DNA of 64,000 nucleotides from Capnocytophaga felis (GTDB lineage Bacteria; Bacteroidota; Bacteroidia; Flavobacteriales; Flavobacteriaceae): NCBI RefSeq assembly GCF_009684755.1, contig NZ_BLBC01000005.1, positions 248,001 to 312,000 of the forward strand, read 5' to 3'. Shown piece by piece: positions 44,301 to 52,445 of this stretch (position 1 is its first letter; each line of letters starts with the position of its first letter). The notes under the pieces were generated by a model. It saw only the letters and a program-made list of their open reading frames with translations, ran no database searches and was not told where the DNA came from. The position numbers and the translations under genes were made by a program.

Positions 44301-44811
44301 GTCCTTGGTCGTAAATCTGTTTGAGAAGCCACCACACCGACTCCATATATTTGGATTTGTAGGTAATATACGGATTTTCCATATCTACCCAATAGCCCAT
44401 TTTTTCGGTAAGGTCGTTCCAAATGTTGGTATAACGCATTACGGCTTCTTTACAAGCCTTGTTGTAGTCTTCCACCGAAATTTTCTTCCCGATATCTTCT
44501 TTGGTGATGCCCAATTCTTTTTCCACGCCAAGCTCCACAGGAAGTCCGTGCGTGTCCCAGCCTGCTTTTCGGTTTACCAGAAATCCTTTTTGAGTTTTAT
44601 AACGACAGAAAATATCCTTAATGGCACGTGCCATCACGTGGTGAATACCCGGAAGCCCATTGGCTGACGGCGGTCCTTCAAAAAACACAAAAGACTCCTC
44701 ACCCTCACGCGTTTTGATGCTTTTTTCAAATATATTTTCTTCCTTCCAAAAGGCTAAAATTTCTTCCGCCACTTTGGATAAATCCAAGTTTTTGTACTCT
44801 TTAAATTTCAT
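41329..44811 (-). CDS. ileS: Isoleucyl-tRNA synthetase
   Basis: A 1,160-residue class I synthetase charging tRNA-Ile. The HIGH motif is GLPGIHHVMARAIKD (about 53), the editing domain lies in the middle third (TTPWTLPSNTALAVG, EDGTGIVHIAPTFG), and KMSKR is in GQKMSKRLGNAIDP. The C-terminal anticodon region and an extended tail are the type 2, eukaryote-like arrangement usual in Bacteroidetes, longer than the 940-residue E. coli enzyme. Type 2 forms are known for low mupirocin sensitivity. The start MKFKEYKNLDLSKVAEEIL is standard. Confidence 0.98.
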   Translation of the reverse strand: MKFKEYKNLDLSKVAEEILAFWKEENIFEKSIKTREGEESFVFFEGPPSANGLPGIHHVMARAIKDIFCRYKTQKGFLVNRKAGWDTHGLPVELGVEKELGITKEDIGKKISVEDYNKACKEAVMRYTNIWNDLTEKMGYWVDMENPYITYKSKYMESVWWLLKQIYDQGLLYKGYTIQPYSPKAGTGLSSHELNQPGCYRDVSDTTIVAQFRVKTFSYQLVNQFKDLGRNVFVLAWTTTPWTLPSNTALAVGKNIDYVLVKTFNQYTYEPIYVILAKDLVSKQFGSKFAEGENSEIFNRIEQKYNEIPDREDALDIINVAIVQTSEMKHAKIPYQIIAEFKGSDLEGTTYEQLIPWFLPAENPENAFRVITGDFVTTEDGTGIVHIAPTFGADDARVAKENGIPPMLIKDENDNLVPLVDLQGKFVKGENVPEIFGGKYIKNEYYDNPNEAPEKNWDVELVILLKTENKAFKVEKYVHSYPHCWRTDKPVLYYPLDSWFIKITDVKDRLFELNKNINWKPKATGEGRFGNWLQNANDWNLSRSRYWGIPLPIWRTEDKKEEIIIGSVEELKAEIQKSIAAGLMSEDTFADFQVGNMSDENYEKIDLHKNVVDKIVLVSASGKPMKRESDLIDVWFDSGAMPYAQWHYPFENKEMVENTWKTADFIAEGVDQTRGWFYTLHAIAGLVFDGISYKNVVSNGLVLDKNGQKMSKRLGNAIDPFTTLEEYGADATRWYMISNANPWDNLKFDLEGVAEVRRKFFGTLYNTYSFFALYANTDGFTHQEDEIPLAERPEIDRWILSELHTLIQKVDEAFAEYEPTRATRLISDFVQEHLSNWYVRLSRRRFWKGEYEADKISAYQTLYACLVNVAKLMAPVAPFYADKLYRDLMAGTGWESVESVHLTEFPKANTLLINKELESKMEKAQNISSLVLSLRKKEMIKVRQPLQKIMIPIMSEVEKAEIEAVADLIKSEVNVKEIELLEDASGVLVKQIKPNFKTLGPRYGKDMKLVVAAIQQFTQEDIQTIEKNGEIIVKLAEKDVPLSIEDVEITTQDIEGWLVASSGGLLVALDIHITDELKKEGIARELVNRIQNIRKDSGFEITDKINIRLQSDKALEEAVSANLQYIKNETLTNELFFVENLSSELIEFDGVTTKIIVEKA

Positions 44812-44949
44812 TTTCTTCTAACTTCTAATTCACTGTAATTGAACAATCTCCCTTTTTTCAAAGAATCGAGATTATTTTAAGAGTGCGAATTTAATAAAAA
44901 ATACTTTATGAAATGTTTTTAAATAACTTTTTTTGAATCGAACAAAAAT

Positions 44950-44987
44950 TAAAAACCTGAAATTGACTTTTTTAAATCAACTTCAGG
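44950..44987 (-). terminator. Terminator of serS
   Basis: CCTGAAATTGA (44956-44966) pairs with TCAACTTCAGG (44977-44987) with one G-T pair. A T-rich tail follows on the minus strand. Confidence 0.75.
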
Positions 44988-45012
44988 CTTTCCCACCAAT
45001 GAAAAATTAATG

Positions 45013-46293
45013 CTATTTTTTAAGTTCTATTTTATCAAATCCGGTGTACTTACGCAACACTTCCGGAATTACGATAGCATCTTCGGTTTGATAATTTTCC
45101 AAAATTCCGGCTAAAACGCGAGGCAACGCCAATGAACTTCCGTTAAGGGTATGAGCCAGTTTATTTTTTCCGTCGGCATCTTTGTAACGCAATTTTAATC
45201 GATTAGCTTGATAAGTCTCAAAGTTAGATACCGAACTGATTTCCAACCACTTTTGTTGAGCCGTAGAATAAACTTCAAAATCATAGGTCAATGCCGAAGT
45301 AAAACCTAAATCACCTCCGCAAAGCCGTAAAATACGATATGGTAATTTTAGTTCGTTCAAAATGGATTTTACGTGTTCTACCATCGTATCCAGTGCTTTA
45401 TACGAATTATCAGGGTGTTCCACACGCACAATTTCCACTTTATCAAACTGATGCAAACGATTTAACCCGCGTACGTGAGCTCCATAACTGCCTGCTTCTC
45501 TGCGGAAACAAGGTGTGTACGCCGTACAACAAATCGGGAAATCACTTTCTGAAAGTAGCGTATCTCTGAAAAAGTTAGTTACAGGTACTTCGGCAGTGGG
45601 TATCAGATATAAATCGTCTAACCCTACGTGATACATTTGCCCCTCTTTATCAGGAAGTTGCCCGGTTCCAAAACCTGAAGCTTCATTCACAACGTGTGGC
45701 ACTTGAAATTCTTGATAGCCTGCTTCTGTATTTTTATCTAAAAAATAAGTGATTAAAGCACGTTGCAACTTAGCTCCTTTTCCTTTATATACCGGAAATC
45801 CGGCACCGGTAATTTTCACTCCTAACTCAAAATCAATGATGTCATATTTTTTGGCTAACTCCCAATGAGGCAAAGCATTTTCGCTCAAATTTGGAACTTC
45901 ACCGGCTTCAAAAACTACCTCATTATCCGTTTCGGATGTCCCAAAAGGAACTAAATCATTAGGAATATTCGGGATACGATATAGCAATCCGTTTAAATTC
46001 TCCGAAATTTCAGCTAATAAATCGGATAGATTTTTTGATTTACTTTTTAACTCTGCTGTTTTCTCTTTCAAAGCATTAGCCTCAGATGCTTTCCCTGATT
46101 TAAACAACTCTCCAATTTCTTTAGAAATGACGTTAGATTCTGCCAAAACACTATCCAATTCAGCCTGTGTAGCCCTTCGCTTCTCATCCAACTCAACAAC
46201 TTCATCAATGATATGTAAATCTTTGAAATTTCGTTTTTTAAGTCCGCTTAAAACCTTTTCTTTATTTTCTCTAACAAAAGTAAGTTGCAACAT
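45013..46293 (-). CDS. serS: Seryl-tRNA synthetase
   Basis: A 426-residue class II synthetase. The first 100 residues are the tRNA-binding coiled-coil arm (LDEKRRATQAELDSVLAESN, then KEKTAELKSKSKNL). The catalytic core has motif 2 (PCFRREAGSYGAHVRGLNRL), the serine site HQFDKVEIVRVEHP, EISSVSNFETYQANRLKLRY, and motif 3 NGSSLALPRVLAGILENYQ. Length is normal. It has its own divergent promoter and terminator. Confidence 0.98.
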   Translation of the reverse strand: MLQLTFVRENKEKVLSGLKKRNFKDLHIIDEVVELDEKRRATQAELDSVLAESNVISKEIGELFKSGKASEANALKEKTAELKSKSKNLSDLLAEISENLNGLLYRIPNIPNDLVPFGTSETDNEVVFEAGEVPNLSENALPHWELAKKYDIIDFELGVKITGAGFPVYKGKGAKLQRALITYFLDKNTEAGYQEFQVPHVVNEASGFGTGQLPDKEGQMYHVGLDDLYLIPTAEVPVTNFFRDTLLSESDFPICCTAYTPCFRREAGSYGAHVRGLNRLHQFDKVEIVRVEHPDNSYKALDTMVEHVKSILNELKLPYRILRLCGGDLGFTSALTYDFEVYSTAQQKWLEISSVSNFETYQANRLKLRYKDADGKNKLAHTLNGSSLALPRVLAGILENYQTEDAIVIPEVLRKYTGFDKIELKK

Positions 46294-46322
46294 ATTGCCT
46301 ATATTTTATTTGTTTTGAATCA

Positions 46323-46353
46323 CAAAAGTACAACAATATTTTACAAAGGCAAA
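46323..46353 (-). promoter_or_regulatory. Promoter of serS
   Basis: On the minus strand: TTTG (46353-46350), 19 bp, TACTTTTG (46330-46323), 30 bp before the start. Confidence 0.65.
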
Positions 46354-46510
46354 AAATATATCATAATGCTATGTTCTTTTGCAGTAAAGAAAACACCTTT
46401 TACATTTATATATGCACTAAAAATTTTTAATAAGGAAATCCATTTTACAGTGCAATTGTGAACAAAACCATAAATTTTCAATTCAACCCCATCTTTTTCA
46501 CAGGGCATTC

Positions 46511-46541
46511 ATTGCAATTTATTATATTATTTTTACATTTG
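46511..46541 (+). promoter_or_regulatory. Promoter of glnN
   Basis: ATTG (46511-46514), 19 bp and TACATTTG (46534-46541), 22 bp before the ATG. Confidence 0.65.
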
Positions 46542-46562
46542 CCCCTATAAAAACACACACTT

Positions 46563-48749
46563 ATGCCTAATTTAAGATTTAATGCTTTAAAAGAAGTCGG
46601 TTCAAGAAAACCAGTAGTAATAACAGAAAAAGGAAAACGTTCCGAACTTTTCGGAAAAAATGTGTTCAACGAAGAGGCTATGCGTAGGTATATGACCAGT
46701 GAAGCCTTTGAAAGCGTGATGAACTCAATTCATTACGGAATAAAAATTGATCGCAAAGTGGCTGACCAAGTAGCTGCTGCAATGCGTGATTGGGCAATTT
46801 CAAAAGGAGCAACACATTACACACATTGGTTTCAACCATTAACAGGAACAACTGCTGAAAAACACGATGCTTTTTTTGAACCTGTAGGAAGAGACAAAGC
46901 CATTGAAAAATTTGGTGGCGGGCAATTGGTTCAGCAAGAATCGGACGCATCAAGTTTCCCGAATGGAGGAATCCGAAACACTTTTGAAGCTCGTGGTTAT
47001 ACTGCTTGGGACCCAACTTCTCCGCCTTTCGTTTATGGAACAACTCTTTGTATTCCAACGATTTTCATTTCATACACAGGAGAAGCTCTCGACAATAAAA
47101 CTCCTCTACTAAAAGCAATGACTGCCATTGACCAAGCCGCAACAGAAGTAGCTAAATATTTCGATAAAAATGTAACGAAAGTAACTCCTACTTTGGGTTG
47201 GGAGCAGGAATACTTTTTAGTAGATAAAGCCTTAGCAAATACACGCCCCGACCTCGTACTTGCCGGACGTACACTTTTAGGACAACAAGCTGCCAAAGGG
47301 CAACAACTGGACGACCATTATTTCGGTTCAATTCCTGACCGCGTACTGAGCTATATGCGTGATTTAGAGCACGAATGCTTGCTTTTGGGAATCCCTGCAA
47401 AAACAAGACATAATGAAGTTGCTCCCAATCAGTTTGAATTGGCTCCCATCTTTGAAGAAGCCAACTTAGCTGTTGACCAAAATTCATTATTGATGGACGT
47501 TATGAACAAAGTTGCTGAACGTCACGACTTTGTAGTTCTTTTCCACGAAAAACCTTTTGCCGGCGTAAATGGTTCAGGTAAGCACAATAACTGGTCATTA
47601 GCCACTGATACCGGCGTAAATTTGCTCGCTCCAGGGAAAACTCCAATGAAAAATTTACAGTTTTTGACCTTTTTCATCTGTACGATAAAAGCCGTTTGTG
47701 AATATGAAGAATTACTCAGAGCTTCAGTGGCTTCGGCAAGTAATGACCATCGTTTGGGAGCAAATGAAGCTCCTCCTGCTATTGTTTCCGTCTTTATTGG
47801 CGAACAACTAACCAAAGTTTTAGATGAATTGGAAGATGTTTCTAAAGGAAAACTTTCTCCAGAAGAAAAAACAGAACTAAAACTCAACGTTGTAGGAAAA
47901 ATTCCTGATTTATTTTTGGATAATACCGACAGAAACCGAACGTCATCATTTGCCTTTACCGGAAATAAATTTGAATTTCGTGCCGTAGGTTCCAAAGCAA
48001 ACTGTGGAAAACCAATGGCAGTCATAAATACAATTGTTGCCAAACAACTTATCGAATTTAAAAAAGAAGTAGATTATTTAATTGAAAATAAAGGACTTAA
48101 AAAAGACGAAGCGATTTTCAATGCGTTGCGTGAATACATCAAACAATCGAAAAAAATTCGTTTTGAAGGCGACGGATACAGCGAAGCCTGGGAAAAAGAA
48201 GCCGCAGAAAGAGGATTAAGCAATAATAAAACCACTCCTGAAGCCCTGAAGGCCAATATTTCGGAAAAAGCCATCGCTCTGTTTGAAGAAATGAAAGTAA
48301 TGAGCCGAGTTGAGATTGAAGCTCGCTATGAAATTGAATTGGAAGAATACAAAAAAAACATTCAAATCGAAGGTCGCTTAATAGGAGATATTGCTCGAAA
48401 TCACGTAGTTCCAACCGCAGTGAGATATCAAAATACACTTATTGAAAACGTGAAGGGCTTAAAGGAAATCTTCGGAAATGATTATCAAGGAGTTGCCGAT
48501 GAACAAATAGAGCTAATCAAACGCATTTCAAATCATATTAAAATGATTCACAGTAAAGTAGATGCTATGATTGAAGCCCGAAAACAGGCAAACAAACTAA
48601 CAACCGCAGAGGAAAAAGCCAATGCTTATTGTAATAAAGTAAAACCTTATTTTGATGAGATTCGTTATCATTGTGATAAATTGGAAACAATGGTAGATGA
48701 CGAGCTTTGGACACTAACAAAATATCGTGAGTTGTTATTTACGAACTAA
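46563..48749 (+). CDS. glnN: Glutamine synthetase type III
   Basis: A 728-residue GSIII, well above the 450-470 residues of GSI. It makes glutamine from glutamate, ammonia and ATP. Visible blocks: THYTHWFQPLTG (the GSIII N-terminal signature region), TPTLGWEQEYFLVDKAL (metal-binding Glu), KTRHNEVAPNQFELAPIFE, FAGVNGSGKHNNWS (the GS NGSG-x-H site) and NRTSSFAFTGNKFEFRAVGS (Arg/Glu). The C-terminal 170 residues are helical, as in Bacteroides fragilis GlnN. Probably a main ammonia-assimilation enzyme. Monocistronic with a strong terminator. Confidence 0.96.
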   Translation: MPNLRFNALKEVGSRKPVVITEKGKRSELFGKNVFNEEAMRRYMTSEAFESVMNSIHYGIKIDRKVADQVAAAMRDWAISKGATHYTHWFQPLTGTTAEKHDAFFEPVGRDKAIEKFGGGQLVQQESDASSFPNGGIRNTFEARGYTAWDPTSPPFVYGTTLCIPTIFISYTGEALDNKTPLLKAMTAIDQAATEVAKYFDKNVTKVTPTLGWEQEYFLVDKALANTRPDLVLAGRTLLGQQAAKGQQLDDHYFGSIPDRVLSYMRDLEHECLLLGIPAKTRHNEVAPNQFELAPIFEEANLAVDQNSLLMDVMNKVAERHDFVVLFHEKPFAGVNGSGKHNNWSLATDTGVNLLAPGKTPMKNLQFLTFFICTIKAVCEYEELLRASVASASNDHRLGANEAPPAIVSVFIGEQLTKVLDELEDVSKGKLSPEEKTELKLNVVGKIPDLFLDNTDRNRTSSFAFTGNKFEFRAVGSKANCGKPMAVINTIVAKQLIEFKKEVDYLIENKGLKKDEAIFNALREYIKQSKKIRFEGDGYSEAWEKEAAERGLSNNKTTPEALKANISEKAIALFEEMKVMSRVEIEARYEIELEEYKKNIQIEGRLIGDIARNHVVPTAVRYQNTLIENVKGLKEIFGNDYQGVADEQIELIKRISNHIKMIHSKVDAMIEARKQANKLTTAEEKANAYCNKVKPYFDEIRYHCDKLETMVDDELWTLTKYRELLFTN

Positions 48750-48766
48750 AATTCCTCTTTCTGAAC

Positions 48767-48800
48767 AAAAAAGCACTTTTTCTCAAAAGTGCTTTTTTTC
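48767..48800 (+). terminator. Terminator of glnN
   Basis: A 14-bp stem (48767-48780 with 48785-48798) around a 4-nt loop, with a T-run. Confidence 0.88.
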
Positions 48801-48910
48801 ATTTATCTTTTAAAAAATTATTTTTTTTTCTTACATTTATTTGCATTCCTAAATCTTTCCCAAATCCGGATATACTTTTGCCTCTGTAAACAAATAAATA
48901 TTTTTATTAT

Positions 48911-49357
48911 ATGAGAACATTCAAAAAAATCGGGACATTATTAGTTGCTTTATTTAGCGTAACTTTTGCATCTGCACAAAATGATAAATTCATATCCTTC
49001 AATCAATTACCAGCAAAAGCACAATCTTTTATTAAAGAACATTTTTCAGAAGGAGACATTGCTTCTGTTTGGGTGGACGCTGATTATTTATCGAAAAAAG
49101 AATACACAGTTATTTTCAATGATGGTTCGGAAGTGGAGTTTTACTCAAATGGAGATTGGGAAGAAGTTAAATCAAGAACAAATGAAATTCCTGCCAAAAT
49201 TATCCCTGCTGGAATAGCTCAATACGTACAGAAAAATTTCCCAAATACTTTTGTGAAAGAAATAAAAAAACGTAAAAACGGATATGAGATAGAACTTTCT
49301 AATGGACTTGATTTAGATTTCAACCGTGCTGGAAAATTCTTAAGAATTGATGATTAA
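48911..49357 (+). CDS. Secreted PepSY-like (DUF2874) protein, single module
   Basis: A 148-residue exported protein; the signal peptide ends FSVTFASAQ (about residue 23). The mature part is a PepSY-like pair: FNQLPAKAQSFIKEHFSEGD, YTVIFNDGSEVEFYSNGDWEE, then IPAGIAQYVQKNFPNTFVKE and GYEIELSNGLDLDFNRAGKF. Each half runs LP..A..F(I/V)...F / DG-x-x-x-x-F-x-x-x-G-x-W. This matches the Bacteroidetes PepSY-like family (formerly beta-lactamase-inhibitor-like). It is the first of three related genes in one run. Function unknown; binding or inhibition of envelope enzymes is the usual guess. Confidence 0.85.
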   Translation: MRTFKKIGTLLVALFSVTFASAQNDKFISFNQLPAKAQSFIKEHFSEGDIASVWVDADYLSKKEYTVIFNDGSEVEFYSNGDWEEVKSRTNEIPAKIIPAGIAQYVQKNFPNTFVKEIKKRKNGYEIELSNGLDLDFNRAGKFLRIDD

Positions 49358-49377
49358 ATCTTAAACATTTGAAAGTT

Positions 49378-49815
49378 ATGAAAAAAAATATATTGTACAT
49401 ATTTGCCTTGGTATCGTTTTTGGTTTCTTGCGGTGGAAGTGATGATAAAGTAGTAGGAATCAATGACGTTCCTAACGTAGGACAAGCGTTTATCAGCAAA
49501 CATTTTTCCGGGCTGAAAGTTTCTCAGACTGTAAAAGACAATGATGGAAGCTATGACGTTCGTTTTACAAACGGAACAGAGGTTGATTTTGATGCACAAG
49601 GAAACTGGACAAGCGTAAGTGCCGCTGATGGACAAACACTTGCCGACACGTCGTTCATTCCCAACGCAATCACTTCATACATAGCCCAAAACTATCCAAA
49701 AAATGGCATCAATAGTATTGAAAAAACGGTAACCGGCTATGAAGTAGAGCTTGTAGGCTTGGCTCAAGAACTAACTTTTGACAAAAACGGAAATTTTACC
49801 GGACTTAAAAAATAA
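49378..49815 (+). CDS. PepSY-like lipoprotein, single module
   Basis: A 145-residue lipoprotein; the signal is MKKNILYIFALVSFLVSCGG with Cys 18. The mature part repeats the family pattern: VPNVGQAFISKHFSGLKV, VRFTNGTEVDFDAQGNWTSV, FIPNAITSYIAQNYPKNGIN and GYEVELVGLAQELTFDKNG. A TTG start 9 bp upstream is possible, but the ATG fits the signal better. It lies 20 bp after the previous gene and about 40 bp before the next, and its module is closer to the following gene than to the preceding one, so the cluster arose by duplication. Confidence 0.83.
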   Translation: MKKNILYIFALVSFLVSCGGSDDKVVGINDVPNVGQAFISKHFSGLKVSQTVKDNDGSYDVRFTNGTEVDFDAQGNWTSVSAADGQTLADTSFIPNAITSYIAQNYPKNGINSIEKTVTGYEVELVGLAQELTFDKNGNFTGLKK

Positions 49816-49854
49816 TAGAAAACTAAAATTAAAAAAATTAAATCTTACATAATT

Positions 49855-51120
49855 ATGAGAAAACTTTTTTCAAAATTGGCTATTGTTGCTCTTGCAACGT
49901 CTCTGATGGCTTTTTCTTGCGACAAGGATGATGTAATCCCTTACAATAACTTGCCAGCTACGGCACAGTCATTCGTTAGCAAATATTTCAGCAATGCTAA
50001 TGTTGTCAGAACAGAAAATGAGAGCAATGGAACGTACTCTGTTGATTTATCCAACGGAGTGGAAGTTGACTTTGATGCAAATGGAAATTGGACTAAAGTT
50101 GATGCACGTGACGGACAGAATTTATCTGCTTTAGTTACTTCAATGGAGTTCATTCCTCAAAGCATCATTACCCACGTAACAAAAACATATCCTAACAATG
50201 CCATCAACAGCATTGAGAAGAAAAGAACAGGTTACGAGGTGGAACTTGTAGGAATCAAAGATGATATCCATTTTGATGCTAACGGACAGCCTATCGGAGC
50301 AAACAATAACAACGGAGGAAACGGAAGTACCGGAACAAGCAACACTACCATTATAGGAACTGTTCCTCAAGTGGTTCAAACAAATGCCAATAATTTCTTG
50401 GCTGCTTATTTCTCTTCGATTGCGGTTATCAAAATTGAAGTAGAATCTAACAAAGTAGATTATGACTTGGCTAATGGCGTTGATATTGATTTTGACTTAA
50501 ATGGTAATTGGATTAATGTTGATGCTCGCGACGGACAAGCTTTATCAAACACAGCTTTTATTCCTCAAAGTATTCTTAATCACTTAAAAACAATTTATCC
50601 TAACAATGCTATCAATGGGATTGAAAAAACTGTTACAGGTTATGAAGTAGAGCTTGTAGGAATCAAAAATGATGTTCATTTCGATGCTAACGGACAGCCT
50701 ATCGGAGCAAACAATAACAACGGAGGAAATGGAAATGCTGGAATAGGAAACACAACCATCATAGGAACAGTTCCTCAAGTGGTTCAAACAAATGCTAATA
50801 ATTTCTTAGCTACTTATTTCCCTTCGATTGCTGTGAAAAAAATTGAAGTAGAATCTAACAAAGTAGAATACGACTTGGCTAATGGCGTTGATATTGATTT
50901 TGACTTAAATGGCAATTGGATTAATGTTGATGCTCCTGACAGACAATCCATTCCAACAGGATTCATTCCTGCTGCAATAACAAGATATGTACAAGCAAAC
51001 TACTCAAGATACGCTTTCAACAGCATTGAGAAGAAAGCTACTTCCTATGAAGTAGAGCTTGTAGGCTTCAAAAGAGATTTGATTTTCGATTTAAATGGTA
51101 ATTTCGTCAGATTAGACTAA
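49855..51120 (+). CDS. PepSY-like lipoprotein with three tandem modules
   Basis: A 421-residue lipoprotein; the signal ends LATSLMAFSCDKDD with Cys 22. Three PepSY-like modules (about 30-145, 170-280, 305-420) each hold an NG-VDFD-x-NGNW-x-VDA strand and a GYEVELVG strand. Asn/Gly-rich linkers (GANNNNGGNGSTG, GANNNNGGNGNAG) join them. Modules and linkers repeat at 408 bp (136 residues), and the DNA of the linker and flanks is nearly identical between copies (50281 onward and 50689 onward), so the duplication is recent or homogenised. The last module has a changed turn (VDAPDRQSIP in place of VDARDGQAL). Confidence 0.85.
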   Translation: MRKLFSKLAIVALATSLMAFSCDKDDVIPYNNLPATAQSFVSKYFSNANVVRTENESNGTYSVDLSNGVEVDFDANGNWTKVDARDGQNLSALVTSMEFIPQSIITHVTKTYPNNAINSIEKKRTGYEVELVGIKDDIHFDANGQPIGANNNNGGNGSTGTSNTTIIGTVPQVVQTNANNFLAAYFSSIAVIKIEVESNKVDYDLANGVDIDFDLNGNWINVDARDGQALSNTAFIPQSILNHLKTIYPNNAINGIEKTVTGYEVELVGIKNDVHFDANGQPIGANNNNGGNGNAGIGNTTIIGTVPQVVQTNANNFLATYFPSIAVKKIEVESNKVEYDLANGVDIDFDLNGNWINVDAPDRQSIPTGFIPAAITRYVQANYSRYAFNSIEKKATSYEVELVGFKRDLIFDLNGNFVRLD

Positions 51121-51133
51121 CAGAAGTAACAAT

Positions 51134-51162
51134 AAAAACCCTCAAAATTTGAGGGTTTTTTA
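51134..51162 (+). terminator. Terminator of the PepSY-like cluster
   Basis: AAACCCTCAAA/TTTGAGGGTTT stem with a minimal loop and a T-run. The A-rich 5' side may also serve the convergent OFA gene. Confidence 0.85.
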
Positions 51163-51170
51163 TTTTTAAT

Positions 51171-52370
51171 CTATCTTTTCGATTTTATCAAAAAACTCAA
51201 CAAAAAAGCTACAACCGAAACCGCAAGCCCCGTTACAAACACGTAAACGCCTGCATTTTCATTAAATGTATCTTTCAAGAAAGCAGTGGTTAGTGTTCCC
51301 ACTAAACCTCCAACTCCCCAACCCGTCAGCATTTTTCCATACATCTTAGCCATTTTGGCTTTTCCAAATTCATCTTTAACAAGAGAAGGTAATATCCCAA
51401 AACCTCCTCCGTAACAGAGAAGTACTAAGCAAACCAATTCGGAAAACAAAATCACATTCTGAGAAAAAATCAGCAAAATGAAACATCCTATTTCAAACCC
51501 GATGAGCATTCTGAAAGTGTTGATACGCCCTATTTTATCCGACAAACTTGCCCAAACAAGGCGTCCAATTCCGTTAAAAAATGCACTTACAGCAATTAAA
51601 GTTGCCCCCGCTTGCATTAAAGATTCTTTATCAACCTGTCTTTCTTTTTGAATAAGCTCCTGAAGAAGAGGTGATTGAAAAGATAAAAAAATCATTCCTA
51701 CGATAATGTTCAATGTAAAAATCAACCATATCAGAATCGTTTTTTTACTCGAACTTTCTGACTCAGGAATTTCTTTCTCCGCACAAACCACTTCAGTTTG
51801 AGGAGGAAACTTTAAAAACATTCCCAATAAAGGAATCACCGCTAAAAACAAAATTCCTGAATATCGAAAACTCAAAGCCACATTTTGTTCCGTTAGTTCA
51901 AAAAAAAGCGGAGCTAATATTTTGGACATCATAAAAGCTCCCAATCCGAAACCCATCACCACCATTCCTGTTGCCAACCCTTGATTTTTATTGAACCATC
52001 GGCTAACCACAGCAACCGGAGTTACATACGCAAGTCCCAAGCCACATCCTCCTATCAGTCCAAAACAAAGATAAAACAGCCATAAATTTACACTTTCCAA
52101 AGCATACGAAGCTAAAATATACCCCAATCCGAATAAAATTCCTCCTGCGATTGTCAGTTTCTGTGGCTTATAAACTCCCAATTTTCGTCCTGCCCAAGAA
52201 GCCGTAATTCCTAATGTCAAAATTGTTAAGCTAAACGCCATTGTGGTCTCGGTATTGTTCCAGTTTGTGTTTTCCATTATTGGAACTTGAAAAAAACTCC
52301 AAGCATAAACTGTGCCTAAAAACAAATGGATTAATGTTCCTACAATCGCTGTTTTCCAAGAGTTTGACAT
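51171..52370 (-). CDS. OFA-family MFS transporter
   Basis: A 399-residue, 12-segment major facilitator. It starts WKTAIVGTLIHLFLGTVYAWSF, whose G-T-V-Y-A-W-S pattern is typical of the oxalate/formate antiporter (OFA) family. GLIGGCGLGLAYVTPVAVVSRWF and the loop NKNQGLATGMVVMGFGLGA are the family's central motifs. GRLVWASLSDKIGR is the conserved MFS loop in the second half. Substrate is probably a small monocarboxylate; it cannot be read from sequence. It starts after the tyrS terminator, so it is its own unit. Confidence 0.88.
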   Translation of the reverse strand: MSNSWKTAIVGTLIHLFLGTVYAWSFFQVPIMENTNWNNTETTMAFSLTILTLGITASWAGRKLGVYKPQKLTIAGGILFGLGYILASYALESVNLWLFYLCFGLIGGCGLGLAYVTPVAVVSRWFNKNQGLATGMVVMGFGLGAFMMSKILAPLFFELTEQNVALSFRYSGILFLAVIPLLGMFLKFPPQTEVVCAEKEIPESESSSKKTILIWLIFTLNIIVGMIFLSFQSPLLQELIQKERQVDKESLMQAGATLIAVSAFFNGIGRLVWASLSDKIGRINTFRMLIGFEIGCFILLIFSQNVILFSELVCLVLLCYGGGFGILPSLVKDEFGKAKMAKMYGKMLTGWGVGGLVGTLTTAFLKDTFNENAGVYVFVTGLAVSVVAFLLSFLIKSKR

Positions 52371-52399
52371 CGTGTTATTTTTTTATTTATTAAAAAAAA

Positions 52400-52431
52400 C
52401 AAACCACGAACTGAATTTTCAATTCGTGGCT
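52400..52431 (-). terminator. Terminator of tyrS
   Basis: CCACGAACTGAA (52404-52415) pairs with TTCAATTCGTGG (52418-52429) with one mismatch; T-run on the minus strand. Confidence 0.85.
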
Positions 52432-52445
52432 TTTATTATTCTTAT

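Noticed and set aside
47188-48043. Antisense frames inside glnN
   Set aside because: They are shadows of a strongly conserved enzyme gene; no promoter or ribosome site supports them.
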